From assembly GCF_900108945.1 (NCBI RefSeq), contig NZ_FNYE01000011.1:62001-126000 (forward strand): a stretch of 64,000 nucleotides of DNA, in the 5' to 3' direction. The position numbers were made by a program, and so were the translations under genes. Source of the DNA: Paraburkholderia diazotrophica (GTDB lineage Bacteria > Pseudomonadota > Gammaproteobacteria > Burkholderiales > Burkholderiaceae). The stretch's first letter is position 1. Every line of letters starts with the position of its first letter. Shown in pieces: positions 13,324 through 22,436 of the stretch. The notes beneath the pieces were generated by a model. That model was not told the origin of the DNA. It worked only from the letters and a program-made list of their open reading frames with translations, and ran no database searches.

Positions 13324-14289
13324 CTAGCGGCGAATGGTCATGGGTCTCCACTCGGTTTTATCCTTCGGCGGAGTCCAGGTCGCGTCGGCGGAGTCGGGGA
13401 TGGGTTGATACGCGCCGTTGGCTGTCCGTTCCATAAAGCGGCACCAGTTTTCGGGCACGTCGGGCCAATCGATCTGAAGACAAAAGCGGCCGTCCTCGGT
13501 CACGCTCCACTTGCCGCTGGCGCTGTGTGACTGAAGAAAACCGCCGCCCGCCCAGTAAACCGTCAGCGTACCGTCGGGGCCATTGACCCACTGTCTCAGC
13601 GCGCCCGACGTGTTCGTCCGCAGTATGGTGGCGCCCCGCATCAACGGAATCAGTTGCTCCCTGGTCAGCCGCGAAAGTTGGCTGGCGCCCTGGCGCGACG
13701 CATTACCCGGCTCGGCCGGGTTCAGTGCCGCTGTTGTAGCCGCATTTGTCGATGTACCCGGATTCCCGCCATGTGGCGATGCCGGCGCGGCTGCGCTCGC
13801 GACGGCGGCAGAAGATGCAGCGGATGACGCAGGCGCGAGTTTCGCAGCAGGTGCCGCGGATGCGCCGCCCTGTGCGGGCGTGGGCTCGGACGCAGTTGAT
13901 TGCGCCCCATGCTCGGTTCGTGTGGCGGCGGCCGAGCTGGAAGATGCCTGTGGTTGGCTCGCTGTCGGCTGCACGATCGACGCTGCAGCGGCGGAAGCAG
14001 CCTTTGGACCGGGCTTCGGCTTGGCCGTTGCGGCACGATGCTGCTGCTCGGCCTTGCGTTTCTTTTTTGCTTCCTCTTCCTTAGTCTGGGCCTCCTGGTC
14101 CAGAACAAAATTCACGCGCTCGATCAGGACGCTCTTACTGGATGGCGTAACCCGGACGCGCCCAGCAGCCAGTTGCCATTGCGGCGGCCACCACACGCGA
14201 TCATGCTTCGCGACGACCGTCGGGTCGGCACAAAGCAGCGCGAGCAGCCCGGATAGCACGCCCGCACAATTTCGACGAGTGAACTTCAT
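13324..14289 (-). CDS. exported protein with low-complexity linker and DUF995-like C-terminus
   Basis: The frame is open further upstream, but the ATG at 14289 gives a proper signal peptide and has GGGAGGG in front, so I start there (321 residues). A charged segment (TKEEEAKKKRKAEQQ) near residue 67 leads into a long Ala/Ser/Pro-rich linker at about 90-200, likely disordered or wall-spanning. The C-terminal 110 residues are globular and resemble DUF995-type domains: LMRGATILRTN, a DGTLTVYW strand, GKWSVTEDGRFCLQIDWP, then WCRF. In family members the two cysteines probably form a disulfide. The start ATG overlaps the stop of an upstream relic frame (ATGA), so it once was, or still is, translationally coupled. 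Function unknown. Confidence 0.7.
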   Translation of the reverse strand: MKFTRRNCAGVLSGLLALLCADPTVVAKHDRVWWPPQWQLAAGRVRVTPSSKSVLIERVNFVLDQEAQTKEEEAKKKRKAEQQHRAATAKPKPGPKAASAAAASIVQPTASQPQASSSSAAATRTEHGAQSTASEPTPAQGGASAAPAAKLAPASSAASSAAVASAAAPASPHGGNPGTSTNAATTAALNPAEPGNASRQGASQLSRLTREQLIPLMRGATILRTNTSGALRQWVNGPDGTLTVYWAGGGFLQSHSASGKWSVTEDGRFCLQIDWPDVPENWCRFMERTANGAYQPIPDSADATWTPPKDKTEWRPMTIRR

Positions 14290-14500
14290 TTGTATCCACC
14301 CTCCCGGTCGGCATGGGACGCATGAATTGCCTGCCCGTTGTCGAAAAATATCGCAGGAGTGTGGGTAATGCCAAGCGTTGCTGTTGTCCTCATGCTTCGA
14401 AATCGACGGTTCGGGTGGCAAGTGCATCGTGCAGGATGTGCGCCTCTATATGCCGCAAGCCCGCAACGGCAAGCGCACGCCGCAAGCAGCCGCACGCTCG
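14286..14500 (-). pseudogene. relic of a DsbC/DsbG-like thioredoxin-fold protein
   Basis: Two minus-strand frames together look like a shrunken DsbC/DsbG thioredoxin domain. The first, ending at 14390, reads CGCLRRALAVAGLRHIEAHIL, resembling the active-site helix and following strand. The second, 14286-14393, reads TLGITHTPAIFFDNGQ, close to the cis-proline strand of DsbC-type proteins (LGVSGTPAVVLSNG in E. coli). The helical insert between them is missing and the frame shifts, so this cannot make a working oxidoreductase. The second frame ends in TGA overlapping the next gene's ATG. The similarity is by eye only. Confidence 0.4.
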
Positions 14501-14754
14501 TGAATTCGATGTGGGTGCTTTTCTCTGCTCTTGCGAGCCAAAACGGCTCTTCGCTTTTCGTTGCGCGTCAGCGCAACGTGACGACCCATTGCACAGAAGA
14601 GCACCACTTGGAATCGATACGCGCCGGGAAGGAACGCACGCGATTGCACCGATTGACCCAGGTCAACGACGACAGTCCGCGTCACGCGATGATGCGATGA
14701 AGGCCTGCGTGTTTCGCAAGCCGCGTCCAACATCGATATCGAACGGAGACGAAG
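14394..14754. other. intergenic, mostly unassigned
   Basis: Apart from the DsbC-like relic at its left edge, this stretch has overlapping open frames on both strands, none with a convincing start or recognisable product. It should contain the promoter for the gene at 14755. Confidence 0.4.
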
Positions 14755-15075
14755 ATGGGCATTGGTATGCAGATTGTCTATCTCGGCTTCTGCGGGACGA
14801 AGCAGCTGGAATCGGAAGCCGCCGCACAGTTAGTGAGGCTCGATCGCTATAGTGCGCTTATATCGAACTGTCATCTGGCGATCGAAGCGATACGCTCGCA
14901 ATCGGGAAAGCCGACATACGATGTTCGCCTCGACCTCATCACACCCACGCACGATCTCAAACCCATCGCGCACTACTCGGGCGAGAACGCGGAGGAAGCC
15001 ATTCGCTGTGCGTTCGACGTCGCAGAGAAAGAACTCCATACAGCAGCCGATGCGTCAGCACAACGACGGCATTGA
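14755..15075 (+). CDS. HPF/RaiA-like (ribosome hibernation family) protein
   Basis: A 106-residue protein whose pattern fits the S30AE/HPF fold: a first strand (MQIVYLGFCGT), a helix with SEAAAQLVRLDRY, a strand with CHLAIEAIR, and a strand-turn with YDVRLDLITP followed by a C-terminal helix rich in Glu/Ala. Members bind idle 30S subunits or sit in stress operons. GGAGACGAAG precedes the ATG; an internal ATG at residue 5 is an alternative start. It lies upstream of a BON-domain protein in the same direction, a combination seen in stress-response loci. The family call is moderately sure. Confidence 0.6.
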   Translation: MGIGMQIVYLGFCGTKQLESEAAAQLVRLDRYSALISNCHLAIEAIRSQSGKPTYDVRLDLITPTHDLKPIAHYSGENAEEAIRCAFDVAEKELHTAADASAQRRH

Positions 15076-15208
15076 ACTCAGGCATTCGTGCATCGATCGA
15101 CGCCGCGAACACGCATGCGATTGATCTGCATCAGACGCCCCACCTTGTCGCGGACGGAAGCTCTTCTCATGGTGGTTCATGCGACGATTTGCTTCGAGGA
15201 GATGCGCG

Positions 15209-15859
15209 ATGAAAACAGACCGGGAGTTGAAGAACGAAATCGAAGCGGAACTCGATTGGGACCCGGCCGTCACGTCGACGGACATCGGCGTGGAGGTAAC
15301 GGATCGCGTCGTCACGCTTTCGGGGCATCCGCCGAGCTTTGCGGAAAAGCTCGCAGCAGAAAAGGCCGCGCATCGGGTGGCGGGCGTGAAGGCAGTCGTG
15401 GTGGAAATGCAGGTTCACTTGCCGCAAAAAGACGAGCGCACCGATGAAGAAATCGCCAACGCCGTCCACGCGATTCTGCACTGGACGGTCGGCCTGCCGG
15501 ACGATTCGGTGAAGGTTCAGGTGGAGAAAGGGTGGATCACGCTGAGGGGCACGGTGGATTGGGCGTATCAGAGCCATGTCGCCGCGCGCGCTGTCAGCCA
15601 TATGCGCGGCGTGCGCGGTGTGCTTAATCGCATCGAAGTGCGCGGCAAGATCGCGTCCGAGGACATCGGCGAAAAGATCGCGCAGGCCATGCAGCGGCAT
15701 GCCGAACGCGAAGTCAAACACATCGGCATTCATGTCAAGGATGGAATGGTGACGTTGACGGGCAGAGTGGGTTCTTACGCGGAACGCGCTGTCGCGCGAG
15801 GAGCCGCCTGGAGCGCGCCCGGCGTGCATGCCGTAGTGGACGATCTCGTTGTCGAATGA
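15209..15859 (+). CDS. protein with three BON domains
   Basis: 216 residues made of three BON repeats, about 3-70, 75-145 and 148-215. Each has the pattern helix, then V-x-V-x-x-G-x-V-T-L-x-G-x-V/P, then a helix with A...A...V.GV, then a closing strand. No signal peptide or lipobox is seen from the ATG at 15209, which has GAGGAG upstream, so it is probably cytoplasmic; related three-BON proteins (OsmY-like, without export) are common in stress loci of this group. BON domains bind phospholipid or other ligands. Same orientation as the hibernation-like gene. Confidence 0.85.
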   Translation: MKTDRELKNEIEAELDWDPAVTSTDIGVEVTDRVVTLSGHPPSFAEKLAAEKAAHRVAGVKAVVVEMQVHLPQKDERTDEEIANAVHAILHWTVGLPDDSVKVQVEKGWITLRGTVDWAYQSHVAARAVSHMRGVRGVLNRIEVRGKIASEDIGEKIAQAMQRHAEREVKHIGIHVKDGMVTLTGRVGSYAERAVARGAAWSAPGVHAVVDDLVVE

Positions 15860-15978
15860 GATGTGGCGCTGTCGCGCAGCGACGATTGGGCGGCAGATCA
15901 ATCGGCGTTCTTCCAGGCGAGGATGCCGTACTCGCGCTTGCTCGCTCATCGCAGCGTTATCTGAAGGTTGAGCTCGAT

Positions 15979-16455
15979 ATGAAATTCCTTAATCCGATAC
16001 TGATTCGACTGTGCGTCGCCTTTGCATTGGGCGTCGCGAGCGTGGCGGCGTCGGCGCAATCGTTGCCGGAGGCGGTGAGCCGAAACGGCGTGCTGTACAT
16101 GACGGGTGGAATCGGCGAAGACGAGGCGAAGACGTTTCTTGCGCTTGCGCCTCGCTACAGCCTGCGGTTGATGTTGACATCGGGGAAAGGCAATTACCTC
16201 GCGGATGTCGACGTGAAAATTGCAACTGTGGACGGCAAGGCCATTCTCGACGCGCGCACCGACGGTCCGTTCCTCTATGTGATGCTGCCCGCCGGGCGCT
16301 ATCGGATCGTCGCGAATGCGGGGCGCGCGGACGTAGTCAGGCTGGTGGACGTGCCGCGTCGCGGGGGCGTCGATCTGCACGTTTCGCTGCAGGAATCCGT
16401 CACGCCCGATGCGGCCGCGATGTGTCCGCGTTGTCGCCCGTCGGCGAAGCTTTAG
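15979..16455 (+). CDS. small exported protein, carboxypeptidase-regulatory-like
   Basis: 158 residues from the ATG at 15979, with a signal peptide ending in Ala-Ser-Ala near residue 22. The mature part has a beta-sandwich feel: YLADVDVKIATVDGKAILDART followed by GRYRIVANAG, as in carboxypeptidase regulatory-like or transthyretin-like domains that decorate exported proteins. A CPRC pair lies at the C-terminus and could bind metal or form a disulfide. The ribosome site is weak (AGGTTGAG). The open frame extends upstream but without export signal. Function unknown. Confidence 0.65.
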   Translation: MKFLNPILIRLCVAFALGVASVAASAQSLPEAVSRNGVLYMTGGIGEDEAKTFLALAPRYSLRLMLTSGKGNYLADVDVKIATVDGKAILDARTDGPFLYVMLPAGRYRIVANAGRADVVRLVDVPRRGGVDLHVSLQESVTPDAAAMCPRCRPSAKL

Positions 16456-16549
16456 CGGAGAGATCTAGTGGCGCGCGAGGGACTGGTTTCGCGCGGCCGA
16501 TCAGTAGCCGGTCGCGCGAACCGCCTGATTGATTTAGCGCGCTAACGTG

Positions 16550-18970
16550 TCATTGCGTCCGCGTGCCGGGCACGAGATGAATGCGCTTTTCCGTCGCCTT
16601 TTCGACGGAGGCGCGGGTATAGAGCAACGGGAAATACTCCCCGTTCAGCCACATCTGCGCAAGGTCGCGATAATGCGGGCTGTCCGGATCACCCGACTCT
16701 CCAGGCAGGTTCACTGCACGCGAGTTGTCCCAGTTGCCCACGTCGACGATCACGCGAAACGACGGTCCGTTGGTCTGCCGGAAATCGTTCGCGCGATACG
16801 TCGACTGGTTCGGCGTGTACGCGCTGCCGCCTTTGCCGATCGGCCCCACGTTGAGCTTCGCGCGCATGTCGCTATCGACGAGATCGGCGAACGGATGCGC
16901 ATTGAGGTTGGTCTGCAGCTTGCCCCATCGCCATGCGCCCGCATCCGCGCCTTGCAGACGCACCATTTCGCCATACGCATCGTGCAGGCTCGCGAGCAGC
17001 ACGGCATCGCGTTTCGCCGGCGCGTTATCGCCGAAGCGCGTCTCGGGATGTTCGAGCGTGTCGAGCATGACGGCCGTGTCGGGCGCGCCGAACGAATCGG
17101 CGGCTTCCTTCGGCAATACGGCCTGCTTGAACGCGCGTCCGAGATGATGGCTCAGCCACACTTCTTCGAGCGCCGCCTGGGGGGAATCCGCCCGCATGTG
17201 CGCATCCCAACCCTTGAGCATCGAGAGCGCGGCGCGCGTATCGGCGTCCTCGCTCGTAAGCGGTGTAAGCAGCGCGACGAGCCGGCGCGCCGGAATCGAT
17301 ACGTCGTCGTTCTGCAAGCGCTCGCTGTCCTCGATCGATACCTTCGTCAACGCCTTCAGCACTTCGTCGATGCGCTGATGCCGCGACCCGTTGGTCCACT
17401 CGAAACCGAGCTTGCGCTCCTTGTACGGATAGCCAGCGGGCAGGTTCATCTCGTTGGACGTCGTGAAGTAGCCGTCGCGCGGATCGAAAGCGGAGGGCAT
17501 GTCGTCGCGCGGCCAGAATCCCGCCCATTCGTAGCGGCCGTCGCCGGGCACGGGCATCAGGCCATCCCAGTTCGGGCGCCTTGGCGAGAGACCGCTCGGC
17601 ACCCAGCCGATGTCGCCATGCGTGTCCGCATAGACCTGGTTGACGGTCGGCGCGCCCCATGTCGAAAGATCGCGCTTGAATTGCGTGAAGTTCTTCGCTC
17701 GCATGTAGCGCATCGAATCGAAGTACGGCGACATGCCGGGTGCGAGCCATGCCGTGCGCACGGCAAACGCGCGATGCTTCTCGTTCTCGGTATAGATCAC
17801 GGGGCCGTGCCGCGTGAAGGCCAAGTCCACCTTCACGGGCGGGCCGCCGCGCACAGCGATCATCTCGTGCACGATGCGCATCGGCTCCCAGTGGCCTTTG
17901 TAGCGATACTCATGCGGGTTCGCCGGATTCAGCTCGTAGACGTACAGGTCCTCCTGATCGATGTTGAAGATCGTGAGACCGAACGCGATCGTGCCGTTGT
18001 GTCCGATCGACACACCGGGCGCCGACGGCTCGCCGCCGCCGATGATATCGAGCGTCGGCGCGCTGACCTGCTGAATGTAGCGCAGGCTCGGCGCCGCGTA
18101 TGCGCGATGCGGATCGTTGGCCATGATCGCGCGGCCCGTCGCCGATTTGCCCGGCGCGATCACCCAGTTGTTGCTGCCTTCCGTCACCTCTTCGGGATTG
18201 TCGGCGGCGGCGATCATCGTGGTCGATGCGTCCGCGCTTTTCAGCGAATCGCGGGTCACGTGCACGCTTTGCGTGGCAAGCGTGAAGACCTTGAGCACAT
18301 CGTCGGGCAGACACGGATCGAGTCCTTCGGGCATCTGCGGCTGCCACGGCGGCTGCAAACCGAAGCGCACCGAATCCGCGGCAAGCGAGCTCTTGCACGC
18401 GACCTTTGCGCGCGCCACTTCGCTCGTCAGATTGCGCGTGAGACCGTGACTGCGGATACGCACGACGTCATCGGCCGACCACTTCGCGGGCCAGTAGCCG
18501 ACCTTGCGGAACTCGTAAGGCAAGCGGTCCGGATGCGCGGCGAGCCAGTCGATATACGCATTCACGCCCGCAGCGAAACGCATCGCGACGGGCTTCGCAT
18601 CGGGACCATAGCGTTTCCATTCCGCCGACATGTCCCCGCGATAGAGAAAGAGCCGCGTCGCCTTGTCCTGCTCGACATACGCAGGGCCGAATACTTCGGC
18701 CAATTGTCCAAGGCCCCGACGGCGCCACAAGTCGATCTGAAACATGCGGTCGCGCGCCGCGTTGAAACCCTGCACGAAGAATGCGTCGTGCTCGTTATCC
18801 GCGAAGATATGCGGTACGCCCCATTTGTCGATCAGGATGTCTGTTGGATGCGTCAGCCCTTCGACAGTGATCGTTTCTTCGGGCGCGGTGTCGGCGCGCG
18901 CATGTTGCAAGGGCAATGCGCCAAGCGCCGCGCATGTAAAAACGACTGCGAGAGTGTGTCTTGCCTTCAC
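16550..18970 (-). CDS. exported penicillin/acyl-homoserine-lactone acylase family amidase
   Basis: An 806-residue Ntn-hydrolase precursor starting at a GTG with AAGGAGG upstream. A signal peptide covers about 1-27. The alpha part (to about 265) is followed by the autocatalytic cleavage site EGSNNW; the new N-terminal nucleophile is Ser266, and NNW plus the downstream GVSIGHNGTIAFG segment are family hallmarks. Members cleave the amide of penicillins, N-acyl homoserine lactones or other N-acyl compounds in the periplasm. Length fits AHL acylases of the PvdQ/QuiP group as well as aculeacin-type acylases; the substrate is undecided. It stands alone, with no quorum-sensing gene nearby. Confidence 0.85.
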   Translation of the reverse strand: MKARHTLAVVFTCAALGALPLQHARADTAPEETITVEGLTHPTDILIDKWGVPHIFADNEHDAFFVQGFNAARDRMFQIDLWRRRGLGQLAEVFGPAYVEQDKATRLFLYRGDMSAEWKRYGPDAKPVAMRFAAGVNAYIDWLAAHPDRLPYEFRKVGYWPAKWSADDVVRIRSHGLTRNLTSEVARAKVACKSSLAADSVRFGLQPPWQPQMPEGLDPCLPDDVLKVFTLATQSVHVTRDSLKSADASTTMIAAADNPEEVTEGSNNWVIAPGKSATGRAIMANDPHRAYAAPSLRYIQQVSAPTLDIIGGGEPSAPGVSIGHNGTIAFGLTIFNIDQEDLYVYELNPANPHEYRYKGHWEPMRIVHEMIAVRGGPPVKVDLAFTRHGPVIYTENEKHRAFAVRTAWLAPGMSPYFDSMRYMRAKNFTQFKRDLSTWGAPTVNQVYADTHGDIGWVPSGLSPRRPNWDGLMPVPGDGRYEWAGFWPRDDMPSAFDPRDGYFTTSNEMNLPAGYPYKERKLGFEWTNGSRHQRIDEVLKALTKVSIEDSERLQNDDVSIPARRLVALLTPLTSEDADTRAALSMLKGWDAHMRADSPQAALEEVWLSHHLGRAFKQAVLPKEAADSFGAPDTAVMLDTLEHPETRFGDNAPAKRDAVLLASLHDAYGEMVRLQGADAGAWRWGKLQTNLNAHPFADLVDSDMRAKLNVGPIGKGGSAYTPNQSTYRANDFRQTNGPSFRVIVDVGNWDNSRAVNLPGESGDPDSPHYRDLAQMWLNGEYFPLLYTRASVEKATEKRIHLVPGTRTQ

Positions 18971-19139
18971 TTGTTTCCTCCTTATGGTTGGAATGCAATG
19001 TCTACTCGAGCGTATCGAATGTACCGGAGTTCTTCGTATTTGCGCTAATGGCGTTTTGCGCTATGCGCGACGAGAGTGCGTTTGCGGGCGCAACATTCTG
19101 CGTGAGTGGAGGCGCTGGCGGCAGGACGCCGATAGAAAC

Positions 19140-20714
19140 TCAGAAGGACGCGATAAGCGCTTCGCCGGCCGCAAGCCGATTGGCACCTTCGACAAGCACT
19201 TCACCGTCACGGTCCGCAAGCGTCGATAGCAGCACCACGCCCGCGCCTGTTTGCACGGTCGCCTCTTCGACGCCCATGTTCAGCGCGATGAACAGCCGTT
19301 GATCGTGGTAGCGCCGTTCATAAGTCAGCACATCGCCGTTTGCGGCGACATGCTCGATCGTGCCCTGCACGAGCGCCGCGTTGTTGCGCCGTAAGATCAA
19401 CAGGCGGCGATAGAGCGACAACACGCTTGACGCATCGCTGTCCTGGTCGCGCACGCTCGTGGTCGTGGCAATGGGTAGCCACGGCTTGCCACTTGTAAAG
19501 GCTGCATTCGGCAGAGAGCTATCCCATTGCATCGGCGTTCGCTCGGGGTCGCGTCCCTGGCCGATGCCGGGTTGCCGGCGCTCGGCCGGGTCCTGAATCT
19601 CATCGGGCCCAATGGCGCCGTCCGTCATGCCGATTTCGTCGCCGTAGTAAAGCGTCGGCGTGCCGCGCAGCGTCAGCAGCAACACGGCGGCCACGCGCGC
19701 CTGCGCCGTGCCCACGCGCGACGCGACGCGCGGATTGTCGTGATTGCCGAGCACCCAGTTGGGCCATGCGTGCTCGGGCAACGCGCTGTCGTAATCGCGG
19801 ATCATGCGGGCGATCTCGCCCGCGTTCCAGGCCGCGCTCAGCAACTGGAAATTGAACGGCATGTCCGCGCCATCGCCGTTCGTGCCGTAGTACTTCACCA
19901 GTTGCGGGACAGGCAAGTAGATCTCGCCGATCAGCACGCGCTCGCCGTACTCACTGAGCGTCGCGCGCATCGAGCGCACGATTTCATGCACTTCCGGCTG
20001 ATCCTCGGTGTAAGTCTGCAATAGCCGATGATGGTCGGGAGCACCAGGCCCATACGCGGGATTCAACGGGTTGTCGCGAAACTGCGCGTCCTTGATCAGG
20101 AGCCACAGCACGTCGACGCGGAATCCGTCAACGCCCCGATCCAGCCAGAAACGCAGCACATCGTTCATCGCGCGGCGCACTTGCTGGTTGCGCCAGTTCA
20201 GGTCGGGCTGTTCGCGCAGGAACGCGTGGTAGTAGTACTGACGCGTATGCTCGTCCCACTCCCACGCGGAGCCGCCCATGCGGCTCAGCCAGTTGTTCGG
20301 CGGGCCGCCATCGGGCGCGGGATCGCGCCACAGGTACCAGTCGCGCTTCGGATTGTCGCGTGACGAGCGGCTTTCCTCGAACCACGGATGGCGGTCCGAC
20401 GAGTGATTCGGCACGAAGTCGAGCAGCACCTTGAGCCCGAGCCGATGTGCGTGGTCCACCAATTGCTTGAAGTCGGTGAGTGTGCCGAACATCGGGTCGA
20501 TGTTGCAGTAGTCGGCGACGTCGTAGCCGAAGTCGGCCATGGGCGACGGGTAGATCGGCGAGATCCAGACTGCATCGACGCCCAGCGAAACGAGGTAGTC
20601 CAGGCGTGCGTCGATGCCGCGCAGATCGCCGATGCCGTCGCCGTTGCTGTCCTGAAACGAGCGCGGATAGATCTGGTAGATCACGCCGCGTTGCCACCAC
20701 GCCAGCTTCGACAT
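19140..20714 (-). CDS. alpha-glucosidase, GH13
   Basis: GH13 enzyme of 524 residues, oligo-1,6-glucosidase/alpha-glucosidase type. It begins MSKLAWWQRGVIYQIYPRSF; GAGGAA stands just before this ATG, so I prefer it to the in-frame start five codons earlier. Catalytic residues: nucleophile Asp201 in GFRVDVL, acid/base Glu264 in LIGEIYL, and Asp326 in LGNHDNPR. The DSNGDGIGDLRG segment at 22-33 is the calcium-site-like loop of this subfamily. No signal peptide, so it acts on imported sugars such as isomaltose, maltose or trehalulose-type disaccharides. Divergent from the second GH13 gene by only 53 bases. Confidence 0.88.
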   Translation of the reverse strand: MSKLAWWQRGVIYQIYPRSFQDSNGDGIGDLRGIDARLDYLVSLGVDAVWISPIYPSPMADFGYDVADYCNIDPMFGTLTDFKQLVDHAHRLGLKVLLDFVPNHSSDRHPWFEESRSSRDNPKRDWYLWRDPAPDGGPPNNWLSRMGGSAWEWDEHTRQYYYHAFLREQPDLNWRNQQVRRAMNDVLRFWLDRGVDGFRVDVLWLLIKDAQFRDNPLNPAYGPGAPDHHRLLQTYTEDQPEVHEIVRSMRATLSEYGERVLIGEIYLPVPQLVKYYGTNGDGADMPFNFQLLSAAWNAGEIARMIRDYDSALPEHAWPNWVLGNHDNPRVASRVGTAQARVAAVLLLTLRGTPTLYYGDEIGMTDGAIGPDEIQDPAERRQPGIGQGRDPERTPMQWDSSLPNAAFTSGKPWLPIATTTSVRDQDSDASSVLSLYRRLLILRRNNAALVQGTIEHVAANGDVLTYERRYHDQRLFIALNMGVEEATVQTGAGVVLLSTLADRDGEVLVEGANRLAAGEALIASF

Positions 20715-20767
20715 TGCAATTCCTCTCAACGATTGACTGTTCTGGCGACACCCGCGAAGCGAAGCCC

Positions 20768-22432
20768 ATGCTAAACGATCTCTGGTACAAGAACGCGATC
20801 ATCTATTGCCTGTCGGTGGGCACGTTCATGGACGCGAATGGCGACGGCGTCGGTGACTTTCAGGGTCTCATGCGCCGGCTCGCTTATTTGCAGGGCCTGG
20901 GCGTGACGACGATCTGGCTGATGCCGTTTCAGCCATCGCCGGGGCGCGATAACGGCTACGACGTCTCGGACTATTACAACGTCGACCCGAAATATGGCAC
21001 GCTTGGTGATTTCGCCGAATTCACGCACGCATGCGACGAGCGGGGCATGCGCGTGATCATCGATCTCGTGGTGAATCACACGTCCGACCAGCATCCGTGG
21101 TTCAAGGAAGCACGTAGCGATCCCGCTTCGAAATATCGCGACTGGTATGTCTGGTCGGACAGCCAGCCGTCCAATGCGAAAAGCGGTGTGGTATTCCCGG
21201 GCGTGCAAAAGTCGACATGGAGTTTCGACAAGCGCGCAAAGCGCTGGTATTTCCATCGCTTCTATGATTTTCAACCGGACCTGAACACGTCCAATCCTTA
21301 CGTGCAGGCCGAGTTGCTGAAGATCATGGGCTTCTGGATTCAGCTTGGCGTGTCGGGCTTTCGCATGGATGCCGTGCCGTTCGTGATTGCGACGAAGGGC
21401 ACGAAGGTGCGACGACCCGTCGAGCAATACGACATGCTGCGGACCTTTCGCGAGTTCTTGCAGTGGCGCGAGGGCGACGCGATCATTCTCGCGGAAGCCA
21501 ATGTGATGCCCGATACGGACCTCGAATACTTTGGCGACGAAGGCGAGCGCCTGCCGATGATGTTCAACTTCCAGCTCAACCAGAACACGTTTTACACGCT
21601 CGCGACGGGCGACACGAATCCATTGAAGAAAGCGCTAATCGCGACAAAGCCACGCCCGCCGACTGCGCAATGGGGCGTGTTCCTGCGCAATCACGACGAA
21701 CTCGATCTGGGGCGCCTCACGCCCGACCAGCGCGCGGCTGTGTTCGCCGAGTTCGCTCCGGAGCCCGACATGCAGCTCTACGGGCGCGGCATTCGCCGCA
21801 GACTCGCGCCGATGCTGGCGGGCGACAGACGCCGCCTCGAACTCGCGTACAGCCTGATGCTGACTTTGCCCGGCACGCCCGTGTTCCGTTATGGCGACGA
21901 GATCGGCATGGGCGACGACCTGCGCCGGCACGAGCGCGAAAGCACGCGCACGCCGATGCAATGGTCGACGGAACAGCAGGGCGGCTTTACGAAGCATCCG
22001 AAGCCGCCCGTCCGCGTGATTTCGGGCGGGGCTTATGGCTTCGAGCGCGTCAATGTGGCGAGCCAGAGACGCGATCCGAATTCGTTTCTGAACTGGATGG
22101 AGCGAATGATCCGTATGCGCCGCGAAGTGCCGGAAATCAGTTGGGGCGATTTCGAAGTGCTGCGCACGTCGCGAAACGATGTGTTCGCGCTGCGTTACGA
22201 CTGGCGCAACAACTCGGTGCTGTGCGTGCATAACTTCGGCGACGAGGCGTGCACCGTGAGATTCCGCTCCGGCTACAACGAAACGGGTGACGACAGGCTG
22301 ATCAATCTGCTGTCCGACGATCACAGCCACGCGGGCGATGACGGCCGGCATGCCGTCGTGCTCGAGCCTTACGGGTACAGGTGGTATCGCGTCGGCGGAC
22401 TCGATTATCTGCTGAGGCGCACCGAGGTTTAG
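20768..22432 (+). CDS. GH13 enzyme, trehalose-synthase-like
   Basis: 554 residues, GH13 with the layout of trehalose synthase (maltose to trehalose isomerase, subfamily 16), though it could be a related alpha-amylase or sucrose-acting enzyme. Nucleophile Asp201 (GFRMDAVPF), acid/base Glu243 (LAEANV) and Asp310 (LRNHDELDL). The HDEL sequence rather than HDNP and the C-terminal VCVHNFGDEACTV beta domain favour the TreS group. No fused maltokinase domain is present and none lies next to it. The start at 20768 is the only ATG that leaves the conserved N-terminus intact; its ribosome site is poor. It ends four bases from the convergent kinase gene. Confidence 0.8.
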   Translation: MLNDLWYKNAIIYCLSVGTFMDANGDGVGDFQGLMRRLAYLQGLGVTTIWLMPFQPSPGRDNGYDVSDYYNVDPKYGTLGDFAEFTHACDERGMRVIIDLVVNHTSDQHPWFKEARSDPASKYRDWYVWSDSQPSNAKSGVVFPGVQKSTWSFDKRAKRWYFHRFYDFQPDLNTSNPYVQAELLKIMGFWIQLGVSGFRMDAVPFVIATKGTKVRRPVEQYDMLRTFREFLQWREGDAIILAEANVMPDTDLEYFGDEGERLPMMFNFQLNQNTFYTLATGDTNPLKKALIATKPRPPTAQWGVFLRNHDELDLGRLTPDQRAAVFAEFAPEPDMQLYGRGIRRRLAPMLAGDRRRLELAYSLMLTLPGTPVFRYGDEIGMGDDLRRHERESTRTPMQWSTEQQGGFTKHPKPPVRVISGGAYGFERVNVASQRRDPNSFLNWMERMIRMRREVPEISWGDFEVLRTSRNDVFALRYDWRNNSVLCVHNFGDEACTVRFRSGYNETGDDRLINLLSDDHSHAGDDGRHAVVLEPYGYRWYRVGGLDYLLRRTEV

Positions 22433-22436
22433 ATGT

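Noticed and set aside
13324-14427. Longer start of the DUF995-like protein at 14427
   Set aside because: It would hide the signal peptide; the ATG at 14289 has a strong ribosome site and a proper export signal.
16547-19048. 833-residue open frame on the + strand opposite the acylase
   Set aside because: It is an antisense shadow: high Arg/His/Ala content, no ribosome site or domain, while the minus strand carries an intact signal peptide and Ntn-hydrolase motifs.
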